Part shown: one piece after another, positions 45,931 to 57,765 of the stretch
Layout of the letters: each line of letters begins with the position of its first letter
Position numbering within the stretch: position 1 is the stretch's first letter
NCBI RefSeq assembly: GCF_007565055.1
Contig: NC_044566.1
Location: 60,619,332 to 60,683,331 of the forward strand
Direction: 5' to 3'
From: Rhinopithecus roxellana
Taxonomy: Eukaryota > Chordata > Mammalia > Primates > Cercopithecidae
DNA: 64,000 nucleotides
Made by a program: the position numbers and the translations under genes
Notes under the pieces: generated by a model
What the model saw: the letters and a program-made list of their open reading frames with translations, nothing else
What the model was told of the DNA's origin: nothing
Databases searched by the model: none

Positions 45931-46899
45931 CTATGATCTCAGGATCCAGTGGTTTATATCTTACCATTTTTCTGCTTGTTATGAGTTACTGCCACCTTAT
46001 TTTTCTTTATTTACATCATTCTTCTTTTATTCCCAAGGTCAAAGTTTGTGGTCTAAAATTATCTTTTTCTTGTCTTAGAGCCATGCCCTGTGGGGAGAAA
46101 GCTCTGCTGTGGTTTTTAGCTCCCAGAAGTCCCACGGGGCTACTTAGTTAAGCAGCTGTGAAGGCTGCTTTCTTCTGAGGGTGGAGTCCCTGTTTTCACG
46201 GTGGGAAACAGCTCTTACTCCCAGGGCTATTCAGTGAGCCATCAGACAGCCTTGTTGTCTCCTCCGCCAGGGGCATTCTTTTCACCGGAACTGTCAGTCA
46301 CAGAGTGGAGCCTCCTCAGCCCCTCCATGGGGACACAGACAAGGACTAGGGTTTATGGGCCTCACTTGGTGGACAGTGTCATTTCAGATGTGCACCTGAT
46401 GAACAGTGAGACTTTCAGAACTCAGGGTCATAGGGGCTGGGGATAGGGAAGAACCTTCCTAACAAGATTGTAATCCATTCTTAAAATGTAATTCTAAGAA
46501 GTTGGTTGCCTTCTGATTTTCTTCCAGTCAAAATGACACAAAGACACCTTTTCTTCAAGCTCAGCACTGAATTCCATTTAAACCTTGACTCGAGTAAGCA
46601 CAAAACATTTTCCCTAACTTGGATACCCTTTCTCCTGCCCATTCTTCAAATATCAAATCTTTAAGGATGTTTCTCTGATTGATCCAGTTCCGAGAGATCT
46701 CTCCCACCCCTGCACATCTCTAATTTCTTTTCCCAAGTTTCTAATCATTTATAACTCCAACTTAAAGTCACAATCTAAAAGCCTTAGATAAACCAAGTGC
46801 CTGGATCTCAGATCACTTTTTCCCAAAGAAAAATGCAGTAGCTAATCCCCGCAGCCATAGTGAGCTGTGCAGGCAGCACACTGCAGCTCCAGGGGCTTG
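45931..46899. other. Unique sequence, possible L2 trace
   Basis: No gene recognised. 46560-46770 is faintly sense-L2-like ('ctttctcctgcccattcttc'). Confidence 0.35.
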
Positions 46900-47125
46900 C
46901 TCTATTATCACTAACACTAAGCGCACAACATGTGCAAGACACTGTACTACGAATATCATGAGGATCAGTTAGTTCCTTTAGTCCCCACAAAAACCTTGTT
47001 ATTTTCATTTTACAGGTAGGAATATTGGGGTTCCTTCTCAAAAGAGGTTAGGTAAACTGTGCAAAGTCACACAGCTGGTACACACGGATCCAGTCTCAAA
47101 CCCAGGCCTGTTTAAATTAATCATA
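46900..47125 (-). mobile_element. MIR SINE
   Basis: Antisense MIR: 'acatgtgcaagacactgtac', 'ttattttcattttacaggta', 'aaagtcacacagctggtaca' and 'tctcaaacccaggcctgt'. Confidence 0.88.
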
Positions 47126-47514
47126 CTAGGCACCTGGAACCAAAGAACTTAACAGTAGGGAGCAATGCTGTGACAAATAAGGCACAAATAGTAAAACTTA
47201 AATATGCAATTATACTGGTCCTTTATGCTGGTCTGAAATATACAATTATACTGAATGTTATTAGAATTCAAGGTGAAACTGCTGTTATAGATGAGATGTT
47301 GCCCATAGAAGGATTTGTCTTCAAATACTGAAAGATCAATACTAGGTTTCTAAAGTGTAGACCTGCTTCAAAACAATTCAAAATGAGAAATAAAGCAAAG
47401 AATAAAATATATTCTATGTGAGTTCCTCAAAGAAGCCATCAAGGAACCCTAGCATTTACAAAAACTCCCTTGAAGATGCCTATCACAACTTAATCTCAAT
47501 TCTATCTCCCTATC
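47126..47514. other. Unique sequence
   Basis: Nothing recognised. Confidence 0.35.
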
Positions 47515-47528
47515 AGTTATCCAACCTT

Positions 47529-47838
47529 GGCCAGGCGCGGTGGCTCAAGCCTGTAATCCCAGCACTTTGGGAGGCCGAGACGGGTGGATCACAAGGTCAG
47601 GAGATCGAGACCATCCTGGCTAACATGGTGAAACTCCGTCTCTACTAAAAAATACAAAAAAAACTAGCTGGGCAAGGTGGCGGGAGCCTGTAGTCCCAGC
47701 TACTTGGGAGGCTGAGGCGAGAGAATGGCGTGAACACGGGAGGCAGCGGAGCTTGCAGTGAGCTGAGATCTGGCCACTGCACTCCAGCCCAGGCGACACA
47801 GCAAGACTCCGTCTCAAAAAAAAAAAAAAAAAAAAAAG
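47529..47838 (+). mobile_element. Young AluY (cercopithecid YR-type)
   Basis: Sense Alu with 'GGCTCAAGCCTG' and 'GATCTGGCCAC'. A 14-bp duplication (one mismatch) flanks it: AGTTATCCAACCTT 47515-47528 and AGTTATCCGACCTT 47839-47852. A long A-tail remains. Confidence 0.95.
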
Positions 47839-47852
47839 AGTTATCCGACCTT

Positions 47853-48249
47853 TTGAGTACTTGCTGTGAAATATAGCAAGGATGATAAAGGTGAGAACTG
47901 AGGGTAATACCACGCCATATTTAATGTAATTTGATATAGCAGGAAGCTCAATCTGCACAACAAAAAGGTCTATAATTTATGGTGGCTAAATGGTTGATTT
48001 AACATGGTGCTTCTGTCCATTATTTGAAAAACTACTGGGAATTAAGACTTTGCATAGAAATGCAAATTCCTATTCTAGTGTTGTTTCTGGGAAAAAAATC
48101 ACACTGAATATACCTCATTTTATTTTTTTCCCTGCAAATATAATTTGCTATAACTTTGAGTACCCTTGAAGCAAATTTTTGTAAATGTAAATGCCAATAA
48201 AATCTATCACTTGACTTTAATATCTTTTGGAGGTATTTTCATTTGCTAC
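47853..48249. other. Unique sequence
   Basis: Nothing recognised. Confidence 0.35.
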
Positions 48250-48545
48250 TCTCTCATAGTACTTTTTGATATCTATTAGCCCTTACTTCTGCTTCATTGT
48301 AATTTTTTTATTCAAATGTCTTTTTCTCTTATCTACTGAGCCAGCTATTAGATTATGAGTTTGTCAAGTTCCTCAAGGATGTATTTTATCCATCTTTTAT
48401 GCAATTATTCACTAAATATCAATAATCTTCTATGTAACAAGCACTTTTCTAGACACTGTGACCAGTATCCCCAGCCCTAACACAGTGCTTAGCTTAAAAA
48501 GATGCTGAATAAAATTTACTGAACAAATTAATATTTCTTACCATG
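48250..48545 (+). mobile_element. L2 LINE 3' fragment
   Basis: 'tgcttcattgtaattttttt' (48291), 'tatgagtttgtcaagttcct' (48355) and 'agcttaaaaagatgctgaat' (48490) resemble a mutated L2 3' end. Confidence 0.5.
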
Positions 48546-48837
48546 AAAATCTTCTTCAGAAGAAGTAAAAAGATTTGGACAAATATTGTCAAAAATAACA
48601 TCCAGTTATTCATGAAAATTAGTAGAATGTTTCAGAATATTTTATTTAACACAACATAATCTCACCAAAGGCAGAGTGAAAACTGCTCAGTGATATCCTA
48701 ACAAGAAACTGAAGATGCACCTTTAGAATATATTTGCCATTCTGAAAATGTCCAGAAGTGAGCAAAATGTTCCATGTTGCATGTTGTTCAAGCATAATAC
48801 TGTTTATGATACTGTTGACTTCCTTCACTGGATCCTT

Positions 48838-49139
48838 TTTATTATTTTATTATTTTTTTTGACGGAGTCTCGTTCTATCGCCCAGGCTGGAGTGAAGTGG
48901 TGCGATCTCAGCTCACTGCAACCTCCACCTCCTGGGCTCAAGCGATTCTCCTGCGTTAGCCTCCTGAGTAGCTGGGACTATAGGCATGCACCACCAAGCC
49001 CAGCTAATTTTTGTATTTTTAGTAGAGATGGGGTTTCACCATGTTGGCCAGGCTGGTCTCGAACTCCTGACCTCATGATCTGCCCACCTCAGCCTCCCAA
49101 AGTGCTGAGATTACAGGCGTGAGTCACCGTCTCTGGCCT
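48838..49139 (-). mobile_element. AluS-type SINE
   Basis: Full-length antisense Alu with a 15-bp duplication, one mismatch: CTTCACTGGATCCTT 48823-48837 and CTTCATTGGATCCTT 49140-49154. Confidence 0.95.
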
Positions 49140-49154
49140 CTTCATTGGATCCTT

Positions 49155-50499
49155 GATATACTTAAACCTTAGGTTTTTTAAAATGTCACTAACTCTAACA
49201 CCTGATTACACAGGCTATGAAAGCCCCTTACTATAGTTCACTTCCTCTCTCCCCCACCTAGGCCAATCAGAAGCAGTATCACTGATGGGCAGCACTCATG
49301 AGCCCATCTTCGGATACACTGATAAACACAGAGCATGTCAAATGGCACTGTACTGAGATCTTTGTAAGAATGTTATCTTTCTCATGAGAAATCATCCACT
49401 ATCTAATTTTCACGACTACAGAGTAGAAGTCATTCAGCAGATACTGAATGAACCATGGGGCACCCAATCACCCCAAGGATAACACACACATGCTCATTAA
49501 TACTGCTAATATCATAACTGCAGTCTCTGTTCCTTTTCTGAGCTATCTAGATTCTCTCCAGGAACCATCAAATCATTTATCTGAGGTGCTCCAAGGACAA
49601 TTATCTATCCTGTCAGGAGGGCCCATTAATGACATTAAGTGGTTCTTTTGCTTGCATCCATGATTTAAAATTTTTTTAATTAAAAAAATATATAAATAGG
49701 ATGAATTTCTTATGTTCATATTATGTTTTCTCACAGGCATAGACAACATAATTAATTATGCTTTACATATGAAAACAACAGATATTGAGACTGTATATAA
49801 TTTTCTCCTTATGCAATGAAAATAACTATAATATGTGTAATTTTGAATTACATATATTTGAAAAGAACAGTGAACACATTTTATACTATTTTATTAAACA
49901 CTGCAAACAACATGGTGTTTAAAATAAATTTAAGCAGAAACTCTTGCTTCTATGTTTTCTCTCAAAACCTAAATGGCTGATATGTCAGATGTCTGATCTC
50001 ATAATGATACTGAAAAGTAGAAAATAACAGCCAGCAGTTTGTTTCTTAACCTTCATATAGAGTTTCACATAAGTAAGGGAAAAAGAAAAAAAATATTTTC
50101 AGAATCGGCTGACATGCAGAATTATCTAAGGCCACTGAAACCTAGTATTAATGTATCAGTTTCAGATTAAGATTTAGAAATGTGGTGCAATATTGCCAAT
50201 GAATTCTATAAGATAAGGTACAAGAGGAGCCTGGCTGGTGAATAATTGATATGTGCCTAAGATTAGCAAAGCTAATTTACAGGCTGTTCCTGTGCTAGGC
50301 ACTACAAAGTCTCAAATGAGCAAGTGAGAGGCCTGACAGCACAACATGCAATTTTACAGTTTTCTGTGCTATTAATCATAGAGACCCATGTGATAGACAG
50401 TGAAAGAGCAGGATGGCCTTCCATGTTAAATGATATTGGTTATATAACTTTGTTAATGGGACAATAATAAGTCAGTGACATGGTGCTCAGAGTCCAGAG
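49155..50499. other. Unique AT-rich sequence
   Basis: No gene or repeat recognised; 49660-50100 is very AT-rich. Confidence 0.4.
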
Positions 50500-50655
50500 C
50501 CTTTCCATGTGTGCATTTCACAGTATACTCAGAGCTGCTTTGTACGACACTTTATAGATGCAGAAATTGTGCCTCAGAGAGGCTAGTGGCCAGACTAAGG
50601 TCATCTGGCTGATACAGAGCACAGAACCCAAGCCTTCTGCCTCACCTTCCCCCTG
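50500..50655 (-). mobile_element. MIR SINE
   Basis: Antisense MIR: 'tatagatgcagaaattgtgc', 'ctcagagaggctagtggcca' and 'cacagaacccaagccttctg'. Confidence 0.82.
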
Positions 50656-51409
50656 AAAAATAAGCCCCTCTTTCGTTAATTTGCTTTGGGCATGTTTTTG
50701 TATCAATCTTTACTTTCAGATAAACAACACTTTTGATGCATTAAAAACACAAAGCCTATACCTCCTTCAATTCCCAGCTAAATAGAGTTCTGTTCAATTC
50801 CATGAGCAAAGGTATGGAAGGTGTCTTAGAAATGTATTATCTTCCTTTTATATTTTACGTAGATCAGAAGACTTCACAAGAAATATGGTTCATAAGAGAT
50901 TCATCTTCACCTGCTTCTGCCTGTTAGACTACACTCATTTGTCACAGTATTGTCTCAGGACATAGAAACATGCTGAGTAACCAAAGACAAGCCAATGGGG
51001 AATTAAGAATGCATATCCAACCCAAAGCCCTGCCACTATCCTGAGGAATTACAAAGCTACACAAGCTTTTAGGCCAAGTGTCTATTAATATTTAAGCACA
51101 TAGGAAAGGGCTGGAAACCTGGCACTGCTGCATTCCTTTTCGTTTGACCTCCTTTCAACTCTGAGTTCTGTCTTAAGGAAATGAACTACTGTATCTGATA
51201 GTAATGTTCTCCAAATGCAGTAGGCACCGATAGCAGGGTTGGCATCTATAGGAGAAGGCCTCATAGCCTCTCATTTGTGCATGCCACCAGTGGCTAAAAG
51301 CAGAATCACACTCTTGAGTGCCTGGTGCTTAGCAGAAAATTTAACCATTTCCTCATTTTACAAACATTTGATGGTTTGTTCACTGGCACCTCCAAAAAAG
51401 GAGTTCAGC

Positions 51410-51450
<41 letters not shown>

Positions 51451-52148
51451 AAGGGGGCCATTCTGCGACATTCCTAAGCATTTTTAGGCCTCTCCAGGTT
51501 GACCGGCCTCAAGGAATATGTAGCCAAACAACTATCTGCAAAACTCACTCAGGCAGGGCAATGTACCAAAGCACTAGCATGCATTATGCACTGCTACAGG
51601 CATGCATTTTGAACAGCAGAAATACCACTTTAAATTGAGCAACATCTTGAAATAGCAACAGGAATTATTTTTAATATGATATTCAAGTGGGAATGATAAA
51701 ATGCCATTTATCTAGTGTCTGTGTATCGCTATTTCTGTTTTTCCCCTCAGTCATCTTGCAAGAATGAAAAAAACAAAGGGCTCAAAGATGGCACTACCAG
51801 TCTGGAATGCATGACTGGCTTTAAGGGAAGAAAGATGCATCTGGAAGTTAGAGAAAGGGAAGCAGAATATAAAGAGGCTGAAGGAAGTAGTGACAGAGAT
51901 GGTGTAGCAGGGGCGTGAGGAGCCTCCTGAGGCTGCAGCTTTCAACCTTTGCTTGCCTGTGGTCCACCATGAGACCTGCTTTCTACACAGGGCCCCAGGA
52001 CCTACAAGATACATGTAAATGGGTGACCTGTGTATGTGCACAGATGGATTTACATAAATACAGACTTATATAAACAGACAACTGAAAAGTTTCATGAAAT
52101 AACACTTAGCCATACTAGGTGTAAAGCATTCATCTTTCTATTCTATTT
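50656..52148. other. Unique sequence with an orphan A36 run
   Basis: No Alu or L1 body adjoins the poly-A at 51413-51448. A perfect CArg-type sequence CCAAAAAAGG lies at 51392-51401. Frames at 51715-52041 show no domain. Confidence 0.4.
51413..51448. repeat. A36 homopolymer not attached to an Alu
   Basis: Thirty-six consecutive A's between 'gttcagcagt' and 'ggaagggggcc'. A pure run this long normally marks a young retroposon tail, but the ~300 bp to its left match no retroposon I know. Confidence 0.97.
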
Positions 52149-52164
52149 TGTTCCACTATATTCT

Positions 52165-52469
52165 TTTTTTTTTTTTTTTTTTGAGACTGAGTCTCACTCT
52201 ATTACCCAGGCTGGAGTGCAGTGGCATGATCTCAGCTCACTGCAACCACTGCCTCCCAGGTTCAAGCGATTCTCGTGCCTCAGCCTCCCAATTAGCTGGG
52301 ATTACAGGTGCCCACCACCATGCCCAGCTGATTTTTGTATTTTTAGTAGAGATGGGGTTTCACCATGTTGGCCAAGCTGGTCTCAAACTCCTGACTGACC
52401 TCAAGAGATCTGCCCTCCTCGGCCTCCCAAAGTGCTGGGATTACAGGTGTGAGCCACTATCCCCAGTCC
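52165..52469 (-). mobile_element. AluS-type SINE
   Basis: Full-length antisense Alu with a 16-bp duplication, one mismatch: TGTTCCACTATATTCT 52149-52164 and 52470-52485. Contains a tiny duplication ('gactgacc') in the right arm. Confidence 0.95.
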
Positions 52470-52652
52470 TGTTCCACTACATTCTATTTCTATATCATTA
52501 AAAATTATGATTATGCCCCACCAGTGAGTCACGATCTACCACGTGGAAATCACTGCTTGCAGCACTTTTTCTATTTATTATATTAACTATATAGGCTAAG
52601 TGTTAGATTATGACATTGTTCATTCTTTGGAAAAAAAAAAGTTTTATACATC

Positions 52653-52959
52653 GGCCGGGCGCGGTGGCTCAAGCCTGTAATCCCAGCACTTTGGGAGGCC
52701 GAGACGGGAGGATCACAAGGTCAGGAGATCGAGACCATCCTGGCTAACCCGGTGAAACCCCGTCTCTACTAAAAAAAATACAAAACACTAGCTGGGCGAG
52801 GTGGCAGGCGCTTGTAGTCCCAGCTACTGAGGAGGCTGAGGCAGGAGAATGGCGTGAACCCGGGAGGCGGAGCTTGCGGTGAGCTGAGATCCGGCCACTG
52901 CACTCCAGCCTGGGCGACAGAGCGAGACTCCGTCTCAAAAAAAAAAAAAAAAGAAAAAG
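52653..52959 (+). mobile_element. Young AluY (cercopithecid YR-type)
   Basis: Sense Alu with 'GGCTCAAGCCTG' and 'GATCCGGCCAC'. A perfect 19-bp duplication ending GTTTTATACATC (52634-52652, 52960-52978) bounds it, supporting a recent insertion. Confidence 0.96.
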
Positions 52960-53278
52960 AAAAAAAGTTTTATACATCAAAAATCTTTTATATATAGTCA
53001 TCCCTTGGGATTCAAAAGGGATTGGTTCCAGGACCCCTGCAGATACCAAAATCCACAGATGCTCCAGTCTCTGATACAAAATAGTGCAGTATCTGCATAT
53101 AACCTACGCACTTCCTCCTGTACACTTTAAATCATCTCTAGATTATGTATATTTAATACAATGTGAATGCTATGTAAATAGTTGTGATACTGTATTGTTT
53201 AGGGAATAATGACAAGAAAAAAAAGTCTGTACATGTTTAGTACAAACACAACCATCCATTAAAAAAATAGATTTTCAG

Positions 53279-53499
53279 CTGGGCGCGGCGGCTCATGCCT
53301 GTAATCCCAGCACTTTGGGAGGCTGAGACGGGCAGATCACAAGGTCAGGAGATCGAGACCATCCTGGCTAACACGGTGAAACCCCGTCTCAACTAAAAAA
53401 TACAAAAAATTAGCCAGGTGTGGTGGCAGGCGCCTGTAGTCCCAGCTAGTCGGGAGGCTGAGGCAGAAGAATGGCGTGAACCCAGGAGGCGGAGCTTGC
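53279..53499 (+). mobile_element. AluY, right end lost to a microsatellite
   Basis: Sense AluY-type sequence stops at 'ggaggcggagcttgca', with the last ~60 bp and A-tail replaced by TA repeats. It lies inside MER2. Confidence 0.93.
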
Positions 53500-53529
53500 A
53501 TATATATATACATATATATATGTGTGTGG

Positions 53530-53585
<56 letters not shown>
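53500..53585. repeat. Compound (TA)n(TG)n(TA)n microsatellite
   Basis: 86 bp of TA, then TG, then about 46 bp of unbroken TA. It occupies the place of the Alu tail. Confidence 0.97.
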
Positions 53586-53588
<3 letters not shown>

Positions 53589-53673
53589 AATCCATGGTTG
53601 GTTGAATCCACGGATGAGGAACCCAAGGATATAGAAGTCCAATTGTATGTGGAAATTTTAAAAATATTTTTCT

Positions 53674-53955
53674 GGCTGGGCATGGTGGCTCATGTCTGTA
53701 ATCCAGGATTTGGGAGGCCAAGGTGAGCAGATCACTCCAGGTCAGGAGTTCAAGACCAGCCTGGTCAACATGATGAAACCCTGTCTCTAAAAATTAGCTG
53801 GGTGTGGTGGTGCACACCTGTGGTCCCAGCTACTCAGGAGGCTAAGGCAGGAGAATCGCTTGAACCCGAGAGGTGGAGGTTGCAGTGAGCTGAGATCGTA
53901 CCACTGCTCTCCAGCCTGGGAGACACAGCAAGACTGTCTCAAAATATATGTATAT
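53674..53955 (+). mobile_element. AluS-type SINE with internal deletion
   Basis: Sense Alu lacking the middle A-rich linker's usual length ('gtctctaaaaattagctggg') and a few bases near 'taatccaggatttgggag'. It follows MER2 directly. Confidence 0.92.
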
Positions 53956-55639
53956 TTTTTCCTGCAAATATTTACTTATAAACAATTTATATCAAGAATA
54001 AATAATTTCCTAAAAGAGATGAATAGAAATAAAAAGTTAACGTACTTGAGGAAACTTGTGGAACTCAATGACTAGGATTTCGCCCTTCACTTACAGGCAA
54101 ACAGACGATGGCTTGCATGACCGTGCATCTGGGTGGACCCACAAGCTGAGCTCAGCCCTGTAGAGTACTGGAGGGGCTGGACTCCCTCCCTTATATGTGC
54201 CAACATTTGGAGCTCCACAGGCCTAGGAGGAACTGAGTGGAGTGTTTCTCCTGTCCCTCTAGTCGCACCCACTAGATTACTCGGAAGCAGAGAGATCTTT
54301 TTGAATTAAAGTGATCTGAATCCCCGTCCCTTCCCTCTCAAATGTATTAACATACCTCGATAGAGGCTAGATGGAAGAAAGGACAGAGGTGCCTGAGGGA
54401 AGAATCCCCCTGAAGGCAGGAGGAGATGGGACCAGGGGAAGTGCCTCTATACCAAGGGCTAGACTTTCAAGGGTGTATTAGTCTAGGTCCATGAAGTGCT
54501 TTATTCTAGAATCTGTTCCAAGGCAGATGCCGGTGGGCAGATTGATGCTGGATGAGCAGGATGATGCTCTCAGACAGTGTAGGTGAAATGAGATAGCCAG
54601 ACCACTGGTGCCCTTGTGACAGAGCTCTTGCCCTTGAGGAACCACGGCAGCCTGGGGGAACCAGCACGACCTAGTCTGGTGGTAGTGCCAGTGAAGTGGC
54701 ATTGGCAGTTGGCAGTGGCCCTATTGTGCCAGTTCCCCGTAGTCTTCTTGAATTTCAACAAATGGCAGGACTGGACCTCTGTCTTCAGCCATGGCAGTAA
54801 TGGAACACCAGGACCAGCAGGGTTGAGGGGTTCTTCCAGAACCTCATCTCCATGGGACTGTCAGGGCATTCAATTCCCTTAGGACACGGTCACAGGAACA
54901 AGAATGTTATCATTCAAGGGGCCCAGGCAGCCTGGCTTTGGGAACTTCTTTGTCTCCAGCCTTTTCCAGCAAATACAATACAGAAGGAACCATATCATTT
55001 TCCTTTCAGGGAGCAGTATGTGACTCTCTGCACCAAGGTGCATGGACAACATTACAGATTTGCTAGAATCGTTGCTATGCTGATGGAGGGAGGCAGGGCT
55101 GGTGTCAGCAACATCTGGGCCAGCTGCAGACTGTGCTCCATTAACAGCACAAACATCAAGACTGACTTCAAGACAAGCATGAGCACCTTTGTGATTTACT
55201 GAATTCATCAGGAATGGGGCCCAGTGGTGGTATTATAACTGGATGGCTTGTTTAGGGTTGTACCTTGAAGAGTAGGGGTACACTGCTTGTCCCAGTGAAT
55301 CTGGAGTCTCTAGTTTCTTTCCTTCCTGTTTTTCCCACTGATTCACTTATTAGCAAATATATATGGTTAAGTATGAACAAAATACTGTAACCATACAGCT
55401 TAGACTGAGTGATTATGACATAATTAAGAGAAAAACAGAAAAAACTTGAGCAATACATCCAGAAAAATGTTTATGGGTGGAACGTGGGAGGAATGATAGA
55501 GTTGAGTTCATCCTCAAAACAGCTCTCTTCTGCCAAAAACTAGATCAGGATATGAACTTAAACCCTTTCCCATTTGTCACAGCCCAAGAAACAAGATTAG
55601 AGAGAAGCAGCCTTACAGAGAGGGAAGAGGGAGTCACAG
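53956..55639. other. Unclassified single-copy-looking block
   Basis: No repeat recognised. 54090-54260 and 54480-55240 are GC-richer, with frames open on both strands: plus 54616-54882 and 54852-55202 overlap in different phases, and minus 54879-55208 is also open. No start context, splice pattern or domain is convincing. It could be an unrecognised processed pseudogene, old LTR or unique DNA. Confidence 0.4.
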
Positions 55640-55646
55640 ACAGAAT

Positions 55647-55697
<51 letters not shown>
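55640..55697. repeat. (GA)n microsatellite
   Basis: Purine tract dominated by GA units with a few A and C interruptions; the plus frame through it encodes only an Arg/Glu run and is not a gene. Confidence 0.96.
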
Positions 55698-55698
<1 letters not shown>

Positions 55699-56477
55699 TG
55701 GGGGTATTCTTGGTGTAGTAAACAGCTGCAGCAGTCATCTCACGGAAGGTTTTAAAATCCATGTGGTGTATAAACTGATACAATACAAGAACTTCAAAGC
55801 AAGTTAATGACGACTAGATTCTTTAAAGTCTGAATCTGAAGCAATGTGAGAGGAAAGCATCTCAGAAGCCTGCCATCAAGAATCCAAGGAAGCTTCAACT
55901 CTGCCACAAAACAAATGAGACCTGCAGAAAAGGAACAGCAAATTTGAACCATAAACAAGAATAGTTCTGAGCAGACTGGGACGCTAAAGAACACTAGGAC
56001 AGTAAGGGATGGGGACACGAAGGAAGAGACAGTCGGTGTAAGGTGGACTATGATATGTCATTTGCTTATTGTTAGGGGAAACATGATTCGGTCTTTCTCA
56101 GCTGGGTCTTTACTTTTCTTTAGGAAATCTGAGTTAAATTCTACAGGTAGTTTTATACATTCTGAAATTCCTAGCAAGGTGCAGGTGCTTAGACAGGGCA
56201 GATCTGATCAGAAACATCTGGTTTTTCCTTGTCTGAAGGACTATTAAATATGGTGCCGTGGAAAATACACCAAAGAATAAGAAATTGACTCTGTCTCTAT
56301 CCCCCGCCCCACACCCAAACAGGAAAAGTGAACACTTTATATAAATGACAACAATAAGATGTTAAAATCAGTGAGCCCCATAAAAGAAAAAGCACTGTGA
56401 GAATTTGAAAGAAGGGCAAATGATTTCTGGCTGGAGGTGGAGGCAGGGAGAATTTTGAGGGCAGAGGTTTTGTAACC
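55698..56477. other. Unique sequence
   Basis: Nothing recognised; a C-rich spot lies at 56300-56318. Confidence 0.4.
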
Positions 56478-56735
56478 AAGAAAATGTAGCGCAAAAGCTA
56501 AAAGCCTGGGCTTTGGAGCAAGAAGCTTGGACCTGAGTCTGGGCTCCTCCATCGATTGGCTCTGTGATCGCAGGCAATTCACTCAACTTCTCTGAACCTT
56601 AGTTTCTGCAATTGGTAAGTGCAGCCTGGAACAATGAATCACTCAAGGGTTACAAGTATCCACCTGCTGAAAGGACACAGAGCCACACACCTGACAGGCG
56701 TGCTCAATTAGCTGCGATTACTATTACTACAGAGG
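56478..56735 (+). mobile_element. MIR SINE, near full length
   Basis: 'tgggctttggagcaagaagc', 'ctctgtgatcgcaggcaatt', 'cttctctgaaccttagtttc' and 'gcgtgctcaattagctg' follow MIR order. Confidence 0.87.
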
Positions 56736-57599
56736 AGGCATTTGTCCAGCCTAGCCCCAAAGGCTATGAATGACTTTGGTTTGTGAGACGAGGGCAGGGC
56801 TGTAACAGAGAAAGCTACAATAAAGCCATGGGATGAGAGGGTGTGCAATGTCACTGTTCTCTCATCTGTCCCCTCCACCCTCTTGCCCTGTTAAAGCAAA
56901 TGCAATGCGCTGGTTGGAAGGAGAAGTGCTGTGTGTCCTTATATGACCTCATGGCAGCTTGCTCCTCCCGCATGTGTGAGCATGTGTGAGCAAGGGAGAG
57001 GGAGTGAGGGCTGAAGAGAAAAGGCTTAACATATTCCACTCTTTGTGCACACAGGCATGCAAGCGTTTAGTGAGATTCCTATTGTGGCTGTGCAGCTCAA
57101 TCGACCGATTCCCGTAATGCAAAATTTAATATGCACTCTATGCTTCCTGTTTTATCTCTGGGCTCAAACAGGAAGCAAATGCTCATTTGCATAGCATCCC
57201 CTTTAAACCTACACACCGTGACCCTATTAGGTTGGAATCTCACTGCCAGGGCTCACTCTCTCTCCCAAACAAGTTACAGGCTTAGAACAAGTGAGTTTAA
57301 AAAGCTACAGTCCCTCACATTCCAGAATCATGTTCTGAGAGCCTTCCAGTCAAGTTACAGTTTCAAACAAGTGGGAGTTTCAACAAGGCGACTGCTATGA
57401 TGGCTATCAACTTGGAGAGACTGTGATTCTGTGAGTTCAGAACTTACTTTGTGAGTTCAGTTAATATGGATATGTCATTTGTTTCCGAAGGACATGCAGT
57501 GTCCAATTAAGATGTCTCTTAATTTCTCTACCTTCCTCTTCCCCTCCCCAAAATACAGGTCTGGATAATAATCAAAGCAATGAAGAGTATTTCATGAAG
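56736..57599. other. Unique sequence with an ETS/octamer motif cluster
   Basis: No gene recognised. See the hairpin and octamer at 57141-57192. Confidence 0.4.
57141..57192. promoter_or_regulatory. Inverted ETS-type sites plus POU octamer
   Basis: TGCTTCCTGTTT (57141-57152) and AAACAGGAAGCA (57166-57177) form a perfect 12-bp inverted repeat with a 13-nt loop; each arm carries a GGAA ETS core. ATTTGCAT, the POU/octamer site, follows at 57185-57192. Regulatory role is inferred only. Confidence 0.4.
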
Positions 57600-57765
57600 A
57601 CTATTCAATTCAATTCAATTCATATTTACTGGGTGTGCATTATGTGTATCTAGGTCATGAATAGAGTCCTGCTAGGGATACAAAAGTGCCCATGACAGTC
57701 TCTAACCTTTCATGTTTTACAATCTATTTGCAGAGACAAGACAATTAAACACACAAAATATTACT
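57600..57765 (-). mobile_element. L2 LINE 3' terminus
   Basis: Antisense L2: 'attcatatttactgggtgtg', 'ctagggatacaaaagtgccc' and 'gcagagacaagacaattaaa'. A (CAATT)n-like string starts it. Confidence 0.78.

Larger units (their letters stand above)
52995..53645. mobile_element. MER2 (Tigger-family) DNA transposon, split
   Basis: Left part 52995-53278 ('ggattggttccaggacccct', 'tgctatgtaaatagttgtga', 'attgtttagggaataatgac') and right part 53586-53645 ('ccatggttggttgaatccac', 'atgaggaacccaaggatata') together make a near-complete non-autonomous Tigger MITE of about 345 bp. An Alu and microsatellite split it. Confidence 0.9.

Noticed and set aside
57225..57240. 'tattaggttggaatc' as a second MADE1 end
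   Set aside because: Only TTAGGTTGG matches; no GTGCAAAAGTAAT and no inverted partner.
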